DNA from: JAGVIE01 sp964520905
GTDB taxonomy: Bacteria > Bacteroidota > Ignavibacteria > UBA10030 > SZUA-254
NCBI GenBank assembly: GCA_964520905.1
Contig: CAZFQL010000018.1
Span: 6,645-70,644, forward strand
Reading direction: 5' to 3'
Length of the DNA stretch: 64,000 bases
The first letter of the stretch is position 1; every line of letters begins with the position of its first letter. The notes beneath the pieces were generated by a model. It did no database searches. It saw nothing but the letters and a program-made list of their open reading frames with translations, and had not been told where the DNA came from. Positions 9,436-17,923 of this stretch are shown one piece after another. A program made the translations under genes and the position numbers.

Positions 9436-10953
9436 TTATTGAATTTCCTGAAATCTATTTTCCGATACACCCTTTACTATCTTATCTATTTTCACTTTCT
9501 CGACGAGCGCCTGGAATAAAAGTGTTTCTGAATTTAACACTTTCGAAGGTACCATTTCGAGATAACGGGCAGCTTGGTTGACGACGTAATCGATCGTGGC
9601 ACAGGTATATTTTTTATCATCCAGAATTTCATTATCCCCAACTGACAATGAAACAATTACCCCCTTACCATCGACACGTTTCCATATACATTTCATACCG
9701 GAAAGATCGAGCGATGTTCTGCCGGTAACGAGAGAATTTATATATCGTTGGGCTAAGTCGCGCACTTCTTTACCGGTTAGCTGAAACGTGCAAAGATAAT
9801 TTCGGAATGGTGACACCTCGAACAGATCTACTTTTCTGATATCTCCCGCTAAAATATCTTTGCGAATCCCGCTGCTGTTGGTTAGCGCGAAGTCTGCACC
9901 GGCACTTTCCCTGATTGCGTCAGCTATAAACTGACCGATGATACTCTCGCCGCTTCGCGAACGCCTTAAATCTACTTCAGCTTTACCGATTACTTCTTTG
10001 TAATCTTTGTCTATTTTTATCTTATATTCTTCGATTAATTTCGATAAATCGCTTTCGGGATAATGAGTTTGAGTCCAGAGGGTATGAAGTTTTTCTGTGG
10101 AAGCGATAACCTTATCATTTTCAACAGTCAATTCAAGCTCGCCAAGGTTCTCACAATAGGAGCCGGCCTGGCAGACGAGCACATCGTTGATATTTTTTGG
10201 AATCTTCAGTCTTGTATGACTGTGTGCGCCGATTATAACATCTAGGTTGTGAACCTGTGCTGCCAATAAAGAATCATCATCAACACCTTCATGAGTTAGA
10301 GCAATGATGAGATCCGTCTCGCTATCTATTTTGTCAATTATCTTTTGTAATGTGGATGCCGGATGAAGGACTTTCAGCCCTTTTAGATTGTTCGTGTTTG
10401 TCAATTCAAACAATCCGCTCGACATGATTCCTATAATCCCAACACGCAAGCCATCTTTGTTTACGATGACATAATCTTTGTTGCCTATCGGAAAATTGTT
10501 AAGCGTATCCACAAGATTTGCGCTGAGTGTTGGAAATTTTGCCATCTGAACTAATTTTTTGAGATTATCTTGTGAAATATCCAGGTCGTGATTTCCGATT
10601 GTCCATGCTTCATATCCTATCATATTCATCATCTCGAACAAAGCACCGCCATATGCACCTTGGTAGGCCATCTCGGCAATCGGGTTGCCTGTCATTACAT
10701 CGCCGCCATCAAGTAGAAGAGTTAGCGTTTTCGCTTTTCGTAAACTGTCAACAAGCCGATTAAGCTCTAAGAAACCACCAACCATCGGTTTAGGGTCGGT
10801 ACGAACCCAGCCGGCTTCATGGGGTAGGAATGATGCATGCATATCATTCGTATGGAGGATCGTTATCGTCTTCGGCTGGCAATAAAGTGAGGATAGACTG
10901 ATGAAGCCAAAAATCAATAATAAACAAAACCCAAAACATTTGTTTTTAAACAT
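9436..10953 (-). CDS. 5'-nucleotidase-family metallophosphatase (UshA-like)
   Basis: About 505 residues from the ATG at 10953, chosen because it starts a clear signal peptide; the frame stays open to 11046. The N-terminal calcineurin-like metallophosphatase domain shows 'LHTNDMHA', 'DGGDVMTG', 'GNHDLD', 'THEG' and 'GAHSH', the five metal-site motifs in order. The C-terminal 5'-nucleotidase substrate domain includes 'GEFIAD'-like 'GQFIADA' and 'NSSGIR'. Family members hydrolyse nucleotides or UDP-sugars in the periplasm. The export signal ends near 'SLYCQ'; it is not a good lipobox. The 31-residue COX24-like gene lies directly upstream. Confidence 0.88.
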   Translation of the reverse strand: MFKNKCFGFCLLLIFGFISLSSLYCQPKTITILHTNDMHASFLPHEAGWVRTDPKPMVGGFLELNRLVDSLRKAKTLTLLLDGGDVMTGNPIAEMAYQGAYGGALFEMMNMIGYEAWTIGNHDLDISQDNLKKLVQMAKFPTLSANLVDTLNNFPIGNKDYVIVNKDGLRVGIIGIMSSGLFELTNTNNLKGLKVLHPASTLQKIIDKIDSETDLIIALTHEGVDDDSLLAAQVHNLDVIIGAHSHTRLKIPKNINDVLVCQAGSYCENLGELELTVENDKVIASTEKLHTLWTQTHYPESDLSKLIEEYKIKIDKDYKEVIGKAEVDLRRSRSGESIIGQFIADAIRESAGADFALTNSSGIRKDILAGDIRKVDLFEVSPFRNYLCTFQLTGKEVRDLAQRYINSLVTGRTSLDLSGMKCIWKRVDGKGVIVSLSVGDNEILDDKKYTCATIDYVVNQAARYLEMVPSKVLNSETLLFQALVEKVKIDKIVKGVSENRFQEIQ

Positions 10954-11046
10954 CTTGAAATTTTCTTTCCGATTTGTTGTTGTAGAATAAATATGAGGGG
11001 AGAAGAGATCCGCCCCGCACCTATTTTGTACGGGGCGATGCGACAA

Positions 11047-11142
11047 CTAACGATTCTTCTTCTTGTGTCTCATTTTTCTTAAACGTTTTTTCCGCTTATG
11101 TGTCGCCATCTTTCTCCGAAGGCGCTTTTTACCACTTGGCAT
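11047..11142 (-). CDS. 31-residue AURKAIP1/COX24-domain protein (bS22-like)
   Basis: A tiny gene: ATG at 11142 after AGAGG, TAG at 11047-11049. The product is almost all Lys, Arg and His ('MPSGKKRLRRKMATHKRKKR' then a similar tail). It matches the short AURKAIP1/COX24 proteins of Bacteroidota-group genomes, related to the mitochondrial small-subunit protein mS38 and mycobacterial bS22, which bind the decoding region of the small ribosomal subunit. Ribosomal location here is inferred. It lies between HU and the nucleotidase. Confidence 0.85.
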   Translation of the reverse strand: MPSGKKRLRRKMATHKRKKRLRKMRHKKKNR

Positions 11143-11207
11143 AGTTACCTCTTATTATATTTTGTTGTTGTATTTTGAAGATAATAATTACTTAAATCTA
11201 TGATAAC

Positions 11208-11516
11208 TTACATAGTTGACACTGGTTGTATCTTTTTTAGATTTTCGTTTACGAGACCCTTCAATTCTTTCGACACTTTAAAAAATGGAACGAAGTGCTC
11301 ATCGACCTGAACTTGCGCACCTGTTCTGGGATTTCGCGCAATTCTTCCTTTGCGTTTTTTTGTTTTAAAACTCCCGAAACCGCGTATTTCAATATTCTTC
11401 CCTTCTTTTAACGCTTCGATGACTGTCTGAATGAACCCATCAACCACAGCCTCGGTTTCCACCTTTGTTAGCCCTGTTCCTGAAGCTATATGGTCTACAA
11501 TGTCTGCCTTGGTCAA
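11208..11516 (-). CDS. HU/IHF-family DNA-binding protein
   Basis: 102 residues. The HU fold is complete: an N-terminal helical dimerisation part ('MTKADIVDHIA'), 'GFGSFKTKKRKGR', and the DNA-inserting arm 'ARNPRTGAQVQV' with the conserved Arg-Asn-Pro. It bends and compacts DNA. The start is TTG at 11516 with AGGAG seven bases upstream; no ATG lies in a suitable place. A C-terminal extension of about ten residues follows the usual end. Lies 55 bases downstream of sppA and may share its transcript. Confidence 0.92.
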   Translation of the reverse strand: MTKADIVDHIASGTGLTKVETEAVVDGFIQTVIEALKEGKNIEIRGFGSFKTKKRKGRIARNPRTGAQVQVDEHFVPFFKVSKELKGLVNENLKKIQPVSTM

Positions 11517-11571
11517 TGCAAGTCTCCTTATTGTTGTTTTTGAATATCCGTCTAACTGACGGGATTAAATA

Positions 11572-12486
11572 TTAAAACCCCTGTACCATTTTGTACTGCA
11601 AAATAGGTTGATTGAGTAGTTCTTCATTTAAGTGTAACAAATCTGCAAGTTTCGTCTTTCCGAAAACCATGTCATAGAATGTTAGTGTTCTTTTCTTTTC
11701 CTTGACAATTGACGGTGTTCCTTTTATTCCGGCAAGCCGGGCAGTAATCATGACGGCATCTTCGTAAGTACCAATCGTATCTACCAAACCCATTTTCAAC
11801 GCTTGCTCGCCGGTAAATACACGACCGTCAGCGAATGCTGCAACAGAATCATGATTTAATTTGCGCTCTGTTTCAATGGCGGTTATAAACTGCCGGTGAA
11901 CATCATCCATTAATTTTTGAAAATATTGTTTATCGTCCGATGTCATCGCGCGGAACGGGTTCCCTGCATCTTTAAATTTTCCACTCTTGACGGTATTTAC
12001 TTCTACGCCGATCTTACCTAAGAGCGAATCATATCTCATAAATTGAGATATGACGCCGATACTACCCGTCAGCGTTCCCGGATTGGCAACAATTTTATTT
12101 GCAGGACAAGCTACATAATATCCGCCGCTTGCCGCAAGCGAACCCATCGAGACAACTATGGATTTTTTTTGATCGCGTATCTTTTTCACCTCTTCATAAA
12201 TTTCCTGACTCGCTACTACACCGCCTCCTGGTGAATCGATACGGAAAAGAATTCCTTTTATCGAACGATCTTCATTGTATTTCTTTAATTGCCTTACAAT
12301 ATCTTCGGAACTCAAGATTACACCCTTCAATTCGACTATTGCAATTCTATCACCTGAACCGATTACAACATCAGCATCATAATCTGAGATGTTTTTGAGC
12401 ATAAGATAAAAAAACAGTATTGCCCCGATTCCGATGACGATCAACGAACCTGCAATAATTAAAAACCATCTTGTCGAATTACTCAT
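11572..12486 (-). CDS. sppA: Signal peptide peptidase SppA (short, 36K type)
   Basis: 304 residues, the short single-domain form. A membrane anchor occupies about residues 8-30. The S49 domain shows 'IDSPGGGV' (oxyanion region), the nucleophile in 'MGSLAASGGYYVA', 'NPGTLTGSIGVI', and the general-base Lys in 'VKSGKFKDAGNPFR'. It degrades leftover signal peptides in the inner membrane, and membrane proteins under stress. ATG start. HU lies just downstream. Confidence 0.93.
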   Translation of the reverse strand: MSNSTRWFLIIAGSLIVIGIGAILFFYLMLKNISDYDADVVIGSGDRIAIVELKGVILSSEDIVRQLKKYNEDRSIKGILFRIDSPGGGVVASQEIYEEVKKIRDQKKSIVVSMGSLAASGGYYVACPANKIVANPGTLTGSIGVISQFMRYDSLLGKIGVEVNTVKSGKFKDAGNPFRAMTSDDKQYFQKLMDDVHRQFITAIETERKLNHDSVAAFADGRVFTGEQALKMGLVDTIGTYEDAVMITARLAGIKGTPSIVKEKKRTLTFYDMVFGKTKLADLLHLNEELLNQPILQYKMVQGF

Positions 12487-12548
12487 AATCCCTATAACTT
12501 ATTGATTTTCCAGCATATTATACGAAACGATTTAGCCAAAGTCAAACT

Positions 12549-12588
12549 TAAATAAAAAGGTGATAGGATCATTTAGCTACCTATCACC
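12549..12588 (-). terminator. Terminator after hsp20
   Basis: A 9-bp perfect inverted repeat (12559-12567 with 12580-12588) followed on the minus strand by a TTTTTATTT run. A second short repeat (12603-12611 with 12615-12623) lies between it and the hsp20 stop. Confidence 0.8.
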
Positions 12589-12639
12589 CATGTATCAAGA
12601 ACAATGATGATTTTATCATCATTATTCATTCATATGTAT

Positions 12640-13107
12640 TTATTTTAATTTTACTTCGATTTCTTTGGGTTTAGCTTCCTCAAGCTTCGGCACGCTAACG
12701 GTTAGGACACCGTTGTCGTATGATGCGTCGATTTTCTCGCTATTAACTGATGACGGAAGCGTGAATGAGCGCTGAAATATACCGTAAGATCGTTCAACTC
12801 GATGATAGTTCTCGCCTTTTTTCTCGCTCTCTTGTTTCTTCTCTCCTTTGATTGTAAGTATATCGTTTTGAACAGTGATCTTCACATCTTTTTTCTCAAC
12901 GCCGGGAAGTTCAAGTTTAATATTGAAATCATTTTCACGTTCAACAATATCAACGGCTGGCATCAATGTCTTTGAGGCTTCTTCATCATGTGCATCACTG
13001 CGAAAGCTACTGAACATCCGATCGATTTCTCTATGCATATCTTCGAAATCTTTAACAGGGTGCCATGATGTAACATCACGTAACGGGTTCCATCTGATTA
13101 ATGTCAT
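12640..13107 (-). CDS. Small heat-shock protein, Hsp20 family
   Basis: 155 residues from the ATG at 13107; an in-frame ATG three codons earlier overlaps the AAAGGA site, so the later one is favoured. N-terminus 'TLIRWNPLRDV' and 'EIDRMFSSF' are typical of class A Hsp20. The alpha-crystallin domain runs from 'MPAVDIVERENDF' to the conserved 'GVLTVSVPKLEE' (about residues 50-145), ending with a short tail with an I-x-V-like motif ('IEVKLK'). It holds unfolding proteins as an oligomeric chaperone. A sigma-54-like promoter and a long inverted repeat lie upstream. Confidence 0.93.
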   Translation of the reverse strand: MTLIRWNPLRDVTSWHPVKDFEDMHREIDRMFSSFRSDAHDEEASKTLMPAVDIVERENDFNIKLELPGVEKKDVKITVQNDILTIKGEKKQESEKKGENYHRVERSYGIFQRSFTLPSSVNSEKIDASYDNGVLTVSVPKLEEAKPKEIEVKLK

Positions 13108-13183
13108 AAGTTTCATTCCTTTCGTTTTTTATTATCTGATTATGAATTGTTTATTTACATTTATGAAATCTGAAATATAACAA

Positions 13184-13200
13184 CTCAATCCACGTGCCAG
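13184..13200 (-). promoter_or_regulatory. Sigma-54-like promoter upstream of hsp20
   Basis: The minus strand reads CTGGCACGTGGATTGAG, close to the -24/-12 consensus TGGCAC-N5-TTGC, with A in place of the final C. The predicted start of transcription would be about 65-70 bases before the hsp20 ATG. The mismatch at -12 makes this a candidate only. Confidence 0.4.
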
Positions 13201-13258
13201 AAATAATGATTCATAATTAGAATAATTTTAAAGCTTAAAAAGATCTCTCAAAATAATA

Positions 13259-13317
13259 ATTGCCAATTTGTCAGATTGATAAATAATGTATCAGGAAAGA
13301 TCAGACAAAGTGGCAAT
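13259..13317. repeat. Imperfect inverted repeat between trxB and hsp20
   Basis: Arms of 18 bases (13259-13276 and 13300-13317) match at 16 positions, with core ATTGCCA.TTTGTC. A smaller TGATA/TATCA dyad lies in the loop, and the half-site TGGCA recurs at 13321. It lies about 75-130 bases upstream of the sigma-54-like promoter, where an enhancer-binding activator would bind. It could instead be the trxB terminator, although no strong T-run follows. Confidence 0.5.
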
Positions 13318-13390
13318 GATTGGCAGAGATAATTTTTACGATTGCGAGTTCAAATCATTCTTCGCCATATACGATATTGTGATAAATCAT

Positions 13391-14335
13391 TTAACCATGT
13401 TGAGACTCAAGGAATCGTTCGGCATCAATAGCTGCGGCACACCCTGAACCTGCCGCGGTTATTGCCTGGCGGTAAACAGGATCGGCAACATCTCCTGCCG
13501 CGAATACCCCAGGTACATTCGTATTAGTATTCCCGGGTTTAGTAATGATGTATCCATTCTGATTCATTTCAATTTGTCCTTCGAATATTTTCGTGTTCGG
13601 CTGATGACCGATGCCCACAAAATAACCGCCAGTTGGGAAAATCGATATTTCACCCGATTTTGTGTTTTTAACTCTAACACCAGAAACTGTTTTCCTCCCG
13701 CCTTCGTTCTTGCCTATAATTTCAATTACCTCAGAATTCCAGAGGAAAGATATTTTTGGATTATTCTTCGCTCTCTCCTGCATAATTTTGGATGCGCGTA
13801 ATTGATCTCGACGATGGATAATCGTAACCTTAGTTGCGAATTTTGTTAAAAATGTCGCTTCCTCGATTGCAGTATCTCCGCCGCCAACTACGACAACCTC
13901 GAGTCCTTTGAAGAAAAAACCATCACAAGTCGCGCAACCTGAAACACCATGCCCCATAAATTCTTTTTCAGAAGGCAAACCCAACCATCTTGCTGATGCA
14001 CCGGTAGCAATGATTATAGAGTCCGCAAAATATTCTTTCTCGTTTGAATAAACTTTAAATGGTCGCGCTGACAAATCAACCTTAGAAACATCTTGAAAAA
14101 GTGTAGTAGCATTAAAACGCTGCGCTTGCTCCCGAAATAATTCCATCAGCTCAGGTCCCATCACACCTTCAGGGAATCCGGGGAAGTTTTCAACCTCTGT
14201 GGTGATTGTTAATTGTCCTCCGGGTTGAATCCCTTCGAACACTAATGGATTAAGATTAGCGCGTCCCGTGTAAATCGCTGCAGTAAGACCGGCAGGTCCG
14301 GAGCCGATGATAATAACTTTATAATGATTTTCCAT
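13391..14335 (-). CDS. trxB: Thioredoxin reductase
   Basis: 314 residues, standard for the low-molecular-weight enzyme. FAD-binding 'GSGPAGL' (residues 11-17), redox-active 'CATC' (134-137), NADPH-binding 'GGGDTAIEEA' (about 151-160), and the C-terminal FAD motif 'GVFAAGDV' are all present. It reduces thioredoxin with NADPH. The queG gene lies 10 bases upstream, so the two are probably co-transcribed. Confidence 0.96.
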   Translation of the reverse strand: MENHYKVIIIGSGPAGLTAAIYTGRANLNPLVFEGIQPGGQLTITTEVENFPGFPEGVMGPELMELFREQAQRFNATTLFQDVSKVDLSARPFKVYSNEKEYFADSIIIATGASARWLGLPSEKEFMGHGVSGCATCDGFFFKGLEVVVVGGGDTAIEEATFLTKFATKVTIIHRRDQLRASKIMQERAKNNPKISFLWNSEVIEIIGKNEGGRKTVSGVRVKNTKSGEISIFPTGGYFVGIGHQPNTKIFEGQIEMNQNGYIITKPGNTNTNVPGVFAAGDVADPVYRQAITAAGSGCAAAIDAERFLESQHG

Positions 14336-14345
14336 ATAATATTCC

Positions 14346-15281
14346 TCAATTCATTTTTTTTGTGATAGAAACATTTCGAACATTCGCTTTCATCCCTTCT
14401 AACTTACGTCTTATAATCGGGCTATTATCGAATATTCGATTAAATTCATCTTCATTCATCGCTAATATTTTTTCAAACCCGATACCGTTTGAATATTCTC
14501 TCGGCTTAAATTCAGGAGCTTCAGCATTTTTAGCTTTCTTCTGATTCCATGGGCAAACATTCTGACAAATATCGCAACCGAATATCCAATCGCCAAAATT
14601 ACGTGCAATGTTATTATCTATTTTCCCCTGGTGCTCAATTGTATAATACGAAATGCACTTACTTGCATCCAGCAGATATGGAGCTACGATCGCACAAGTC
14701 GGACATGCATCGAGACATAGTTTGCAATCTCCACATAAATTTTCTGCCGGTGAATCATACACAAGCTCTATATCAGTTACAATTGTGCCAAGAAATATCC
14801 ATGAACCAAATTCTTGATTGAGAATAAGCGAATGCTTTCCTTGCCAGCCAATTCCGGCACGCTTAGCCCATGCCTTTTCCATAATGGGACCAGAATCTAC
14901 TTCGGTAAAACCCTTCGCGTCTGGTTTTCGCAGTATGATTAATTTCCATAATTCATTCAATTTGTCTTTGATTACTTTATGGTAATCATCACCCCAAGCG
15001 TAACACGATATTCTTCCAATCGGGTTATTTATTTGAACGCCGGGATGGAAATAATTTATAGCGCAGACAATCACAGATTTCGCGCCGGGGACAAGCGCGA
15101 AAGGATCCGATCGTTTCCGTGCGTTTCTCTCCATCCATTCCATTGTGCCATGATATTTCTTTAGTAGCCAATTATCGAGATTGACCCCCTCCTCATCGAG
15201 AGCTTCTGCTTTCGCGAACCCAATTAATGAAAATCCAAGCTTCTTACCCCAAGATCGAATATCTTCCGAAAGTGTGAGCAC
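14346..15281 (-). CDS. queG: Epoxyqueuosine reductase QueG
   Basis: 311 residues. The cobalamin-binding N-terminal half is followed by two 4Fe-4S motifs, 'CGDCKLCLDACP' (about residues 183-194) and 'CDICQNVCPWN' (about 237-247). It catalyses the last step of queuosine synthesis in tRNA, reducing epoxyqueuosine with B12 as cofactor. That makes it a consumer of the cobalamin imported by the btuB unit 8 kb away. The start is GTG at 15281, with GGAAA about eight bases upstream. The C-terminal HEAT-like extension of long QueG forms is reduced or absent. Confidence 0.93.
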   Translation of the reverse strand: MLTLSEDIRSWGKKLGFSLIGFAKAEALDEEGVNLDNWLLKKYHGTMEWMERNARKRSDPFALVPGAKSVIVCAINYFHPGVQINNPIGRISCYAWGDDYHKVIKDKLNELWKLIILRKPDAKGFTEVDSGPIMEKAWAKRAGIGWQGKHSLILNQEFGSWIFLGTIVTDIELVYDSPAENLCGDCKLCLDACPTCAIVAPYLLDASKCISYYTIEHQGKIDNNIARNFGDWIFGCDICQNVCPWNQKKAKNAEAPEFKPREYSNGIGFEKILAMNEDEFNRIFDNSPIIRRKLEGMKANVRNVSITKKMN

Positions 15282-15336
15282 AACTTAGTTTCCAGTTATC
15301 AAAATTATTTGATGCCGAATAATAAAAAAAGATTCT

Positions 15337-16185
15337 TTATTTTGGCAAATCGACTTCATGGTCAAACGCAAATCCTTTATCCGTTATCTTTATTTTTCCT
15401 GCTGCAACCACGGTGTCATGTTCAAAAAATAGCGTCCAGTCTTCATCCACAGCTTGCTTGAATATTCTCTTCTTATCCGCGAGAGTATTAAGCGGCTGAA
15501 GATCGAATCCCATAATGTAGGGTAACGGTATATGTGAAGTGAACGGCGCTAAATCAGCCGGATAAAATAATGTTGAACTACCGTCCGAGATTTTGAGCAT
15601 CTGTAGTGCCGGTGTATGTCCGCTTGAGACAAGAACAGATATACCTTCGAACAATTCCTTTTCACCATCAACAAGTTGAAGAACCCCATATTCTTGGAGG
15701 GGCAAATAGTCGTCCTTAGAATAACTTGCTTGGTCTCGTTCAGTTGGTTTTAATGAATTTTCCCATTGTGATTTTTGGACGTAGAATCTCGCATTCGGGA
15801 ATGCCGGAATTAACTTATCATTCTCTTTTATCGTTGAGCCGCCGGCGTGATCAAAATGAAGATGTGATAGAATCACGTCTGTTACTTGATCCGGTTTGAT
15901 ATTGTGCTTTGCAAGAGACTTATTCAGCTCGCCTGATTCCATCTCGAGCGTATAAAGATCGCGGAATTTATCCGTTATTTTCCGTCCGTTACCGTTGTCC
16001 ATTAGTATTGTTTTCCCATTACCGACAATCAACAAACATCGCGCGGCAAGTTGAACACGATTGCGTTCATCCGATTTATTTGTTTTCTCCCAGAGAACTT
16101 TCGGCACAACACCAAACATAGCGCCGCCATCCAACCAGAAGGTGCCGGTTTCAATAGGGTAAATATTATAAGCGCCAATTTTCAT
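15337..16185 (-). CDS. MBL-fold metallo-hydrolase
   Basis: 282 residues from the ATG at 16185 (GGAG seven bases upstream; an in-frame TTG two codons earlier is less likely). The metal motif 'HLHFDHAGG' is near residue 108, with later metal ligands in 'SSGHTPALQ' and 'FEHDTV'. This pattern is that of the lactonase/glyoxalase-II-like branch of metallo-beta-lactamase proteins. The substrate is unknown. No signal peptide, so cytoplasmic. A strong terminator separates it from the ferredoxin gene upstream. Confidence 0.88.
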   Translation of the reverse strand: MKIGAYNIYPIETGTFWLDGGAMFGVVPKVLWEKTNKSDERNRVQLAARCLLIVGNGKTILMDNGNGRKITDKFRDLYTLEMESGELNKSLAKHNIKPDQVTDVILSHLHFDHAGGSTIKENDKLIPAFPNARFYVQKSQWENSLKPTERDQASYSKDDYLPLQEYGVLQLVDGEKELFEGISVLVSSGHTPALQMLKISDGSSTLFYPADLAPFTSHIPLPYIMGFDLQPLNTLADKKRIFKQAVDEDWTLFFEHDTVVAAGKIKITDKGFAFDHEVDLPK

Positions 16186-16204
16186 TTTCAATCTCCATCA
16201 TAAC

Positions 16205-16240
16205 TAAAAAGGTCGGCTGTATCTCAACCGACCTTTTAAC
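16205..16240 (-). terminator. Terminator after the ferredoxin gene
   Basis: Inverted repeat GGTCGG (16211-16216) with CCGACC (16228-16233), extended by A/T pairs on both sides, followed on the minus strand by TTTTTAG. Works for the ferredoxin transcript. Confidence 0.8.
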
Positions 16241-16258
16241 ATCTAATATCGCAATATC

Positions 16259-16597
16259 TTATTTCCTAAAACGAGAATTCTCAGCGCTCAAAGGAGCATA
16301 CGATTTCTCAGGATGAATTATTTTTGCTTTAGCAAAAAGCTGATCCTCAGTCTCAGGGCGATTTGGATCTGGCACACAGCAATCAACCGGACATACAGCC
16401 GCGCATTGTTCCTGGTTAAAATGACCGACGCATTCTGTACATTTTTCTGGAACTATGTAATATAAATCGTTCGATAGTGCATCGAACATTTGCCCATTTA
16501 ATTCGTACTGTGCACCACCGGCATAGATTGCCGTGTTTGGACATTCGGGTTCGCATGCACCACAATTAATACATTCTTCGGTGATAAATGTTGCCAT
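16259..16597 (-). CDS. 4Fe-4S dicluster ferredoxin (YfhL-like)
   Basis: 112 residues. The first cluster motif is 'CINCGACEPECP' (residues 10-21). The second is irregular, 'CTECVGHFNQEQC..VCPVDCC', with the inserted spacing typical of YfhL/FdxN-type ferredoxins. A C-terminal extension of about 30 residues follows. It carries low-potential electrons; partners are not shown. ATG start with TAGGAG upstream. Monocistronic with its own terminator. Confidence 0.9.
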   Translation of the reverse strand: MATFITEECINCGACEPECPNTAIYAGGAQYELNGQMFDALSNDLYYIVPEKCTECVGHFNQEQCAAVCPVDCCVPDPNRPETEDQLFAKAKIIHPEKSYAPLSAENSRFRK

Positions 16598-16636
16598 AAT
16601 AAATCTCCTAAATAAAATTCCTTTGAGTGATTATAC

Positions 16637-16677
16637 TTAAAAAAATCAGGTGTAAACAATTCCTCGTGTTCGCCTGA
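16637..16677 (-). terminator. Possible terminator after the thiol-disulfide protein
   Basis: TCAGG (16646-16650) pairs with CCTGA (16673-16677) around an imperfect inner stem, and a run of seven T follows on the minus strand. Weak stem, good T-run. Confidence 0.5.
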
Positions 16678-16737
16678 ATTCGCTGATTTTACTGTTTTAG
16701 TATAACGAAAAGTCGGATTAAATTCAAACTTAAAATT

Positions 16738-17757
16738 CTAAGCTGAGGTTAGCAATTCATGTAGAACACTCGTGGTAAATGATAATGAATAGATCGCAAA
16801 ACCGTTCGATCTGGTGCTTAATATTAACTTGTGCTCGCCAAATTCTCTGTTTAAAACGATATTATACAACCGGGCATCATTAACCACGAAATAACTTCTT
16901 CCTTCTTCGTTATATCGAATGTCAGCGCCTTTATCGCCCCGTGATATGGGTTTATCATCATGTTGAACAAATACCTGGAATCCTTTTTCGCCAACGGGTC
17001 TGATGACCGCGTTTACTTCTTTGCCCTGATAAATCAAAGTAAGTGAACCTCCTTTTAGATCCTCTGTATCGAGTTTAATATAATCTCTGTCGTTCAACCA
17101 ATCCCCTTGCAGGTACATGCGCCCTTCTACGTATATTTTTGGATCTTCATAATGGAGTGTAGATTCAGGTGAATGACCTTCAACATTTCCGATCGTTCCC
17201 TTTTGCCAGCCAGTTAAGACTTCAGCAGTTTCTTTATAACAAATTACGCCAGGTCTGTCGGCATCAGATAACGGATCCATAATAAATGGCAAGTCATAAT
17301 GATAACCTGAATCCATCAACAACGATTGTATTGCATGCTCGAAGTTTTGATATTGCCCTGTTCCTGCATGCACATAACGAATGAATCCATTTTTATCTAC
17401 GAGATATTTTGTGGGCCAATTTGCGCAACGGAACGCGTTCCAAACGAGATAATCATTATCCATGACAACAGGATACGGAATATTCAATTTATCTACTGCT
17501 TTCCTTACATTTACCGGGTCTCTGGCAAAAGGAAATTGCGGTGTGTGAACGCTGACGAAAATTAATCCGGTATCTGAATATCTTTTGTACCATTCCTTCA
17601 AGTAGGGTATTTCCCTCAAGCACCGTGTGCAGGTGTAATCCCAAAAATCAATTAGGATCACATATCCCCGATGAGCAGCCAACGTTACCGGATCACTGTT
17701 TAACCAATAATCTCCGTATATTTCCGGAACACGAAATTGTTGAGAAAGAATTTCCAT
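16738..17757 (-). CDS. Thiol-disulfide oxidoreductase with C-terminal Thioredoxin_10-like domain
   Basis: 339 residues in two parts. Residues about 10-150 form a TlpA/redoxin domain with active site 'CTRC' (about 43-46), followed by 'EIPYLKEWYKRY' and the cis-Pro region 'NWPTKYLVDKNG'. Residues about 190-335 form a beta-rich domain beginning 'STLHYEDPKIYVEGRMYLQG', typical of the domain fused to redoxin domains in DipZ-like proteins. There is no signal peptide or membrane anchor, so it appears cytoplasmic, or the exporting part has been lost compared with DipZ. Redox partner unknown. Confidence 0.85.
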   Translation of the reverse strand: MEILSQQFRVPEIYGDYWLNSDPVTLAAHRGYVILIDFWDYTCTRCLREIPYLKEWYKRYSDTGLIFVSVHTPQFPFARDPVNVRKAVDKLNIPYPVVMDNDYLVWNAFRCANWPTKYLVDKNGFIRYVHAGTGQYQNFEHAIQSLLMDSGYHYDLPFIMDPLSDADRPGVICYKETAEVLTGWQKGTIGNVEGHSPESTLHYEDPKIYVEGRMYLQGDWLNDRDYIKLDTEDLKGGSLTLIYQGKEVNAVIRPVGEKGFQVFVQHDDKPISRGDKGADIRYNEEGRSYFVVNDARLYNIVLNREFGEHKLILSTRSNGFAIYSLSFTTSVLHELLTSA

Positions 17758-17923
17758 GATGAATCATTCTATGATTGATATTTTATTGGAGAATATATAC
17801 AAATGAACGAGGATAAGCAAGTCGAATCTGAATCGCATAAGAGGAAGAACTGAAAAAAGATAAGTGCACGGCTTTGACTCTTGTTAAATAAGATTCATTT
17901 AATAGATGATGATATGTTTCATT

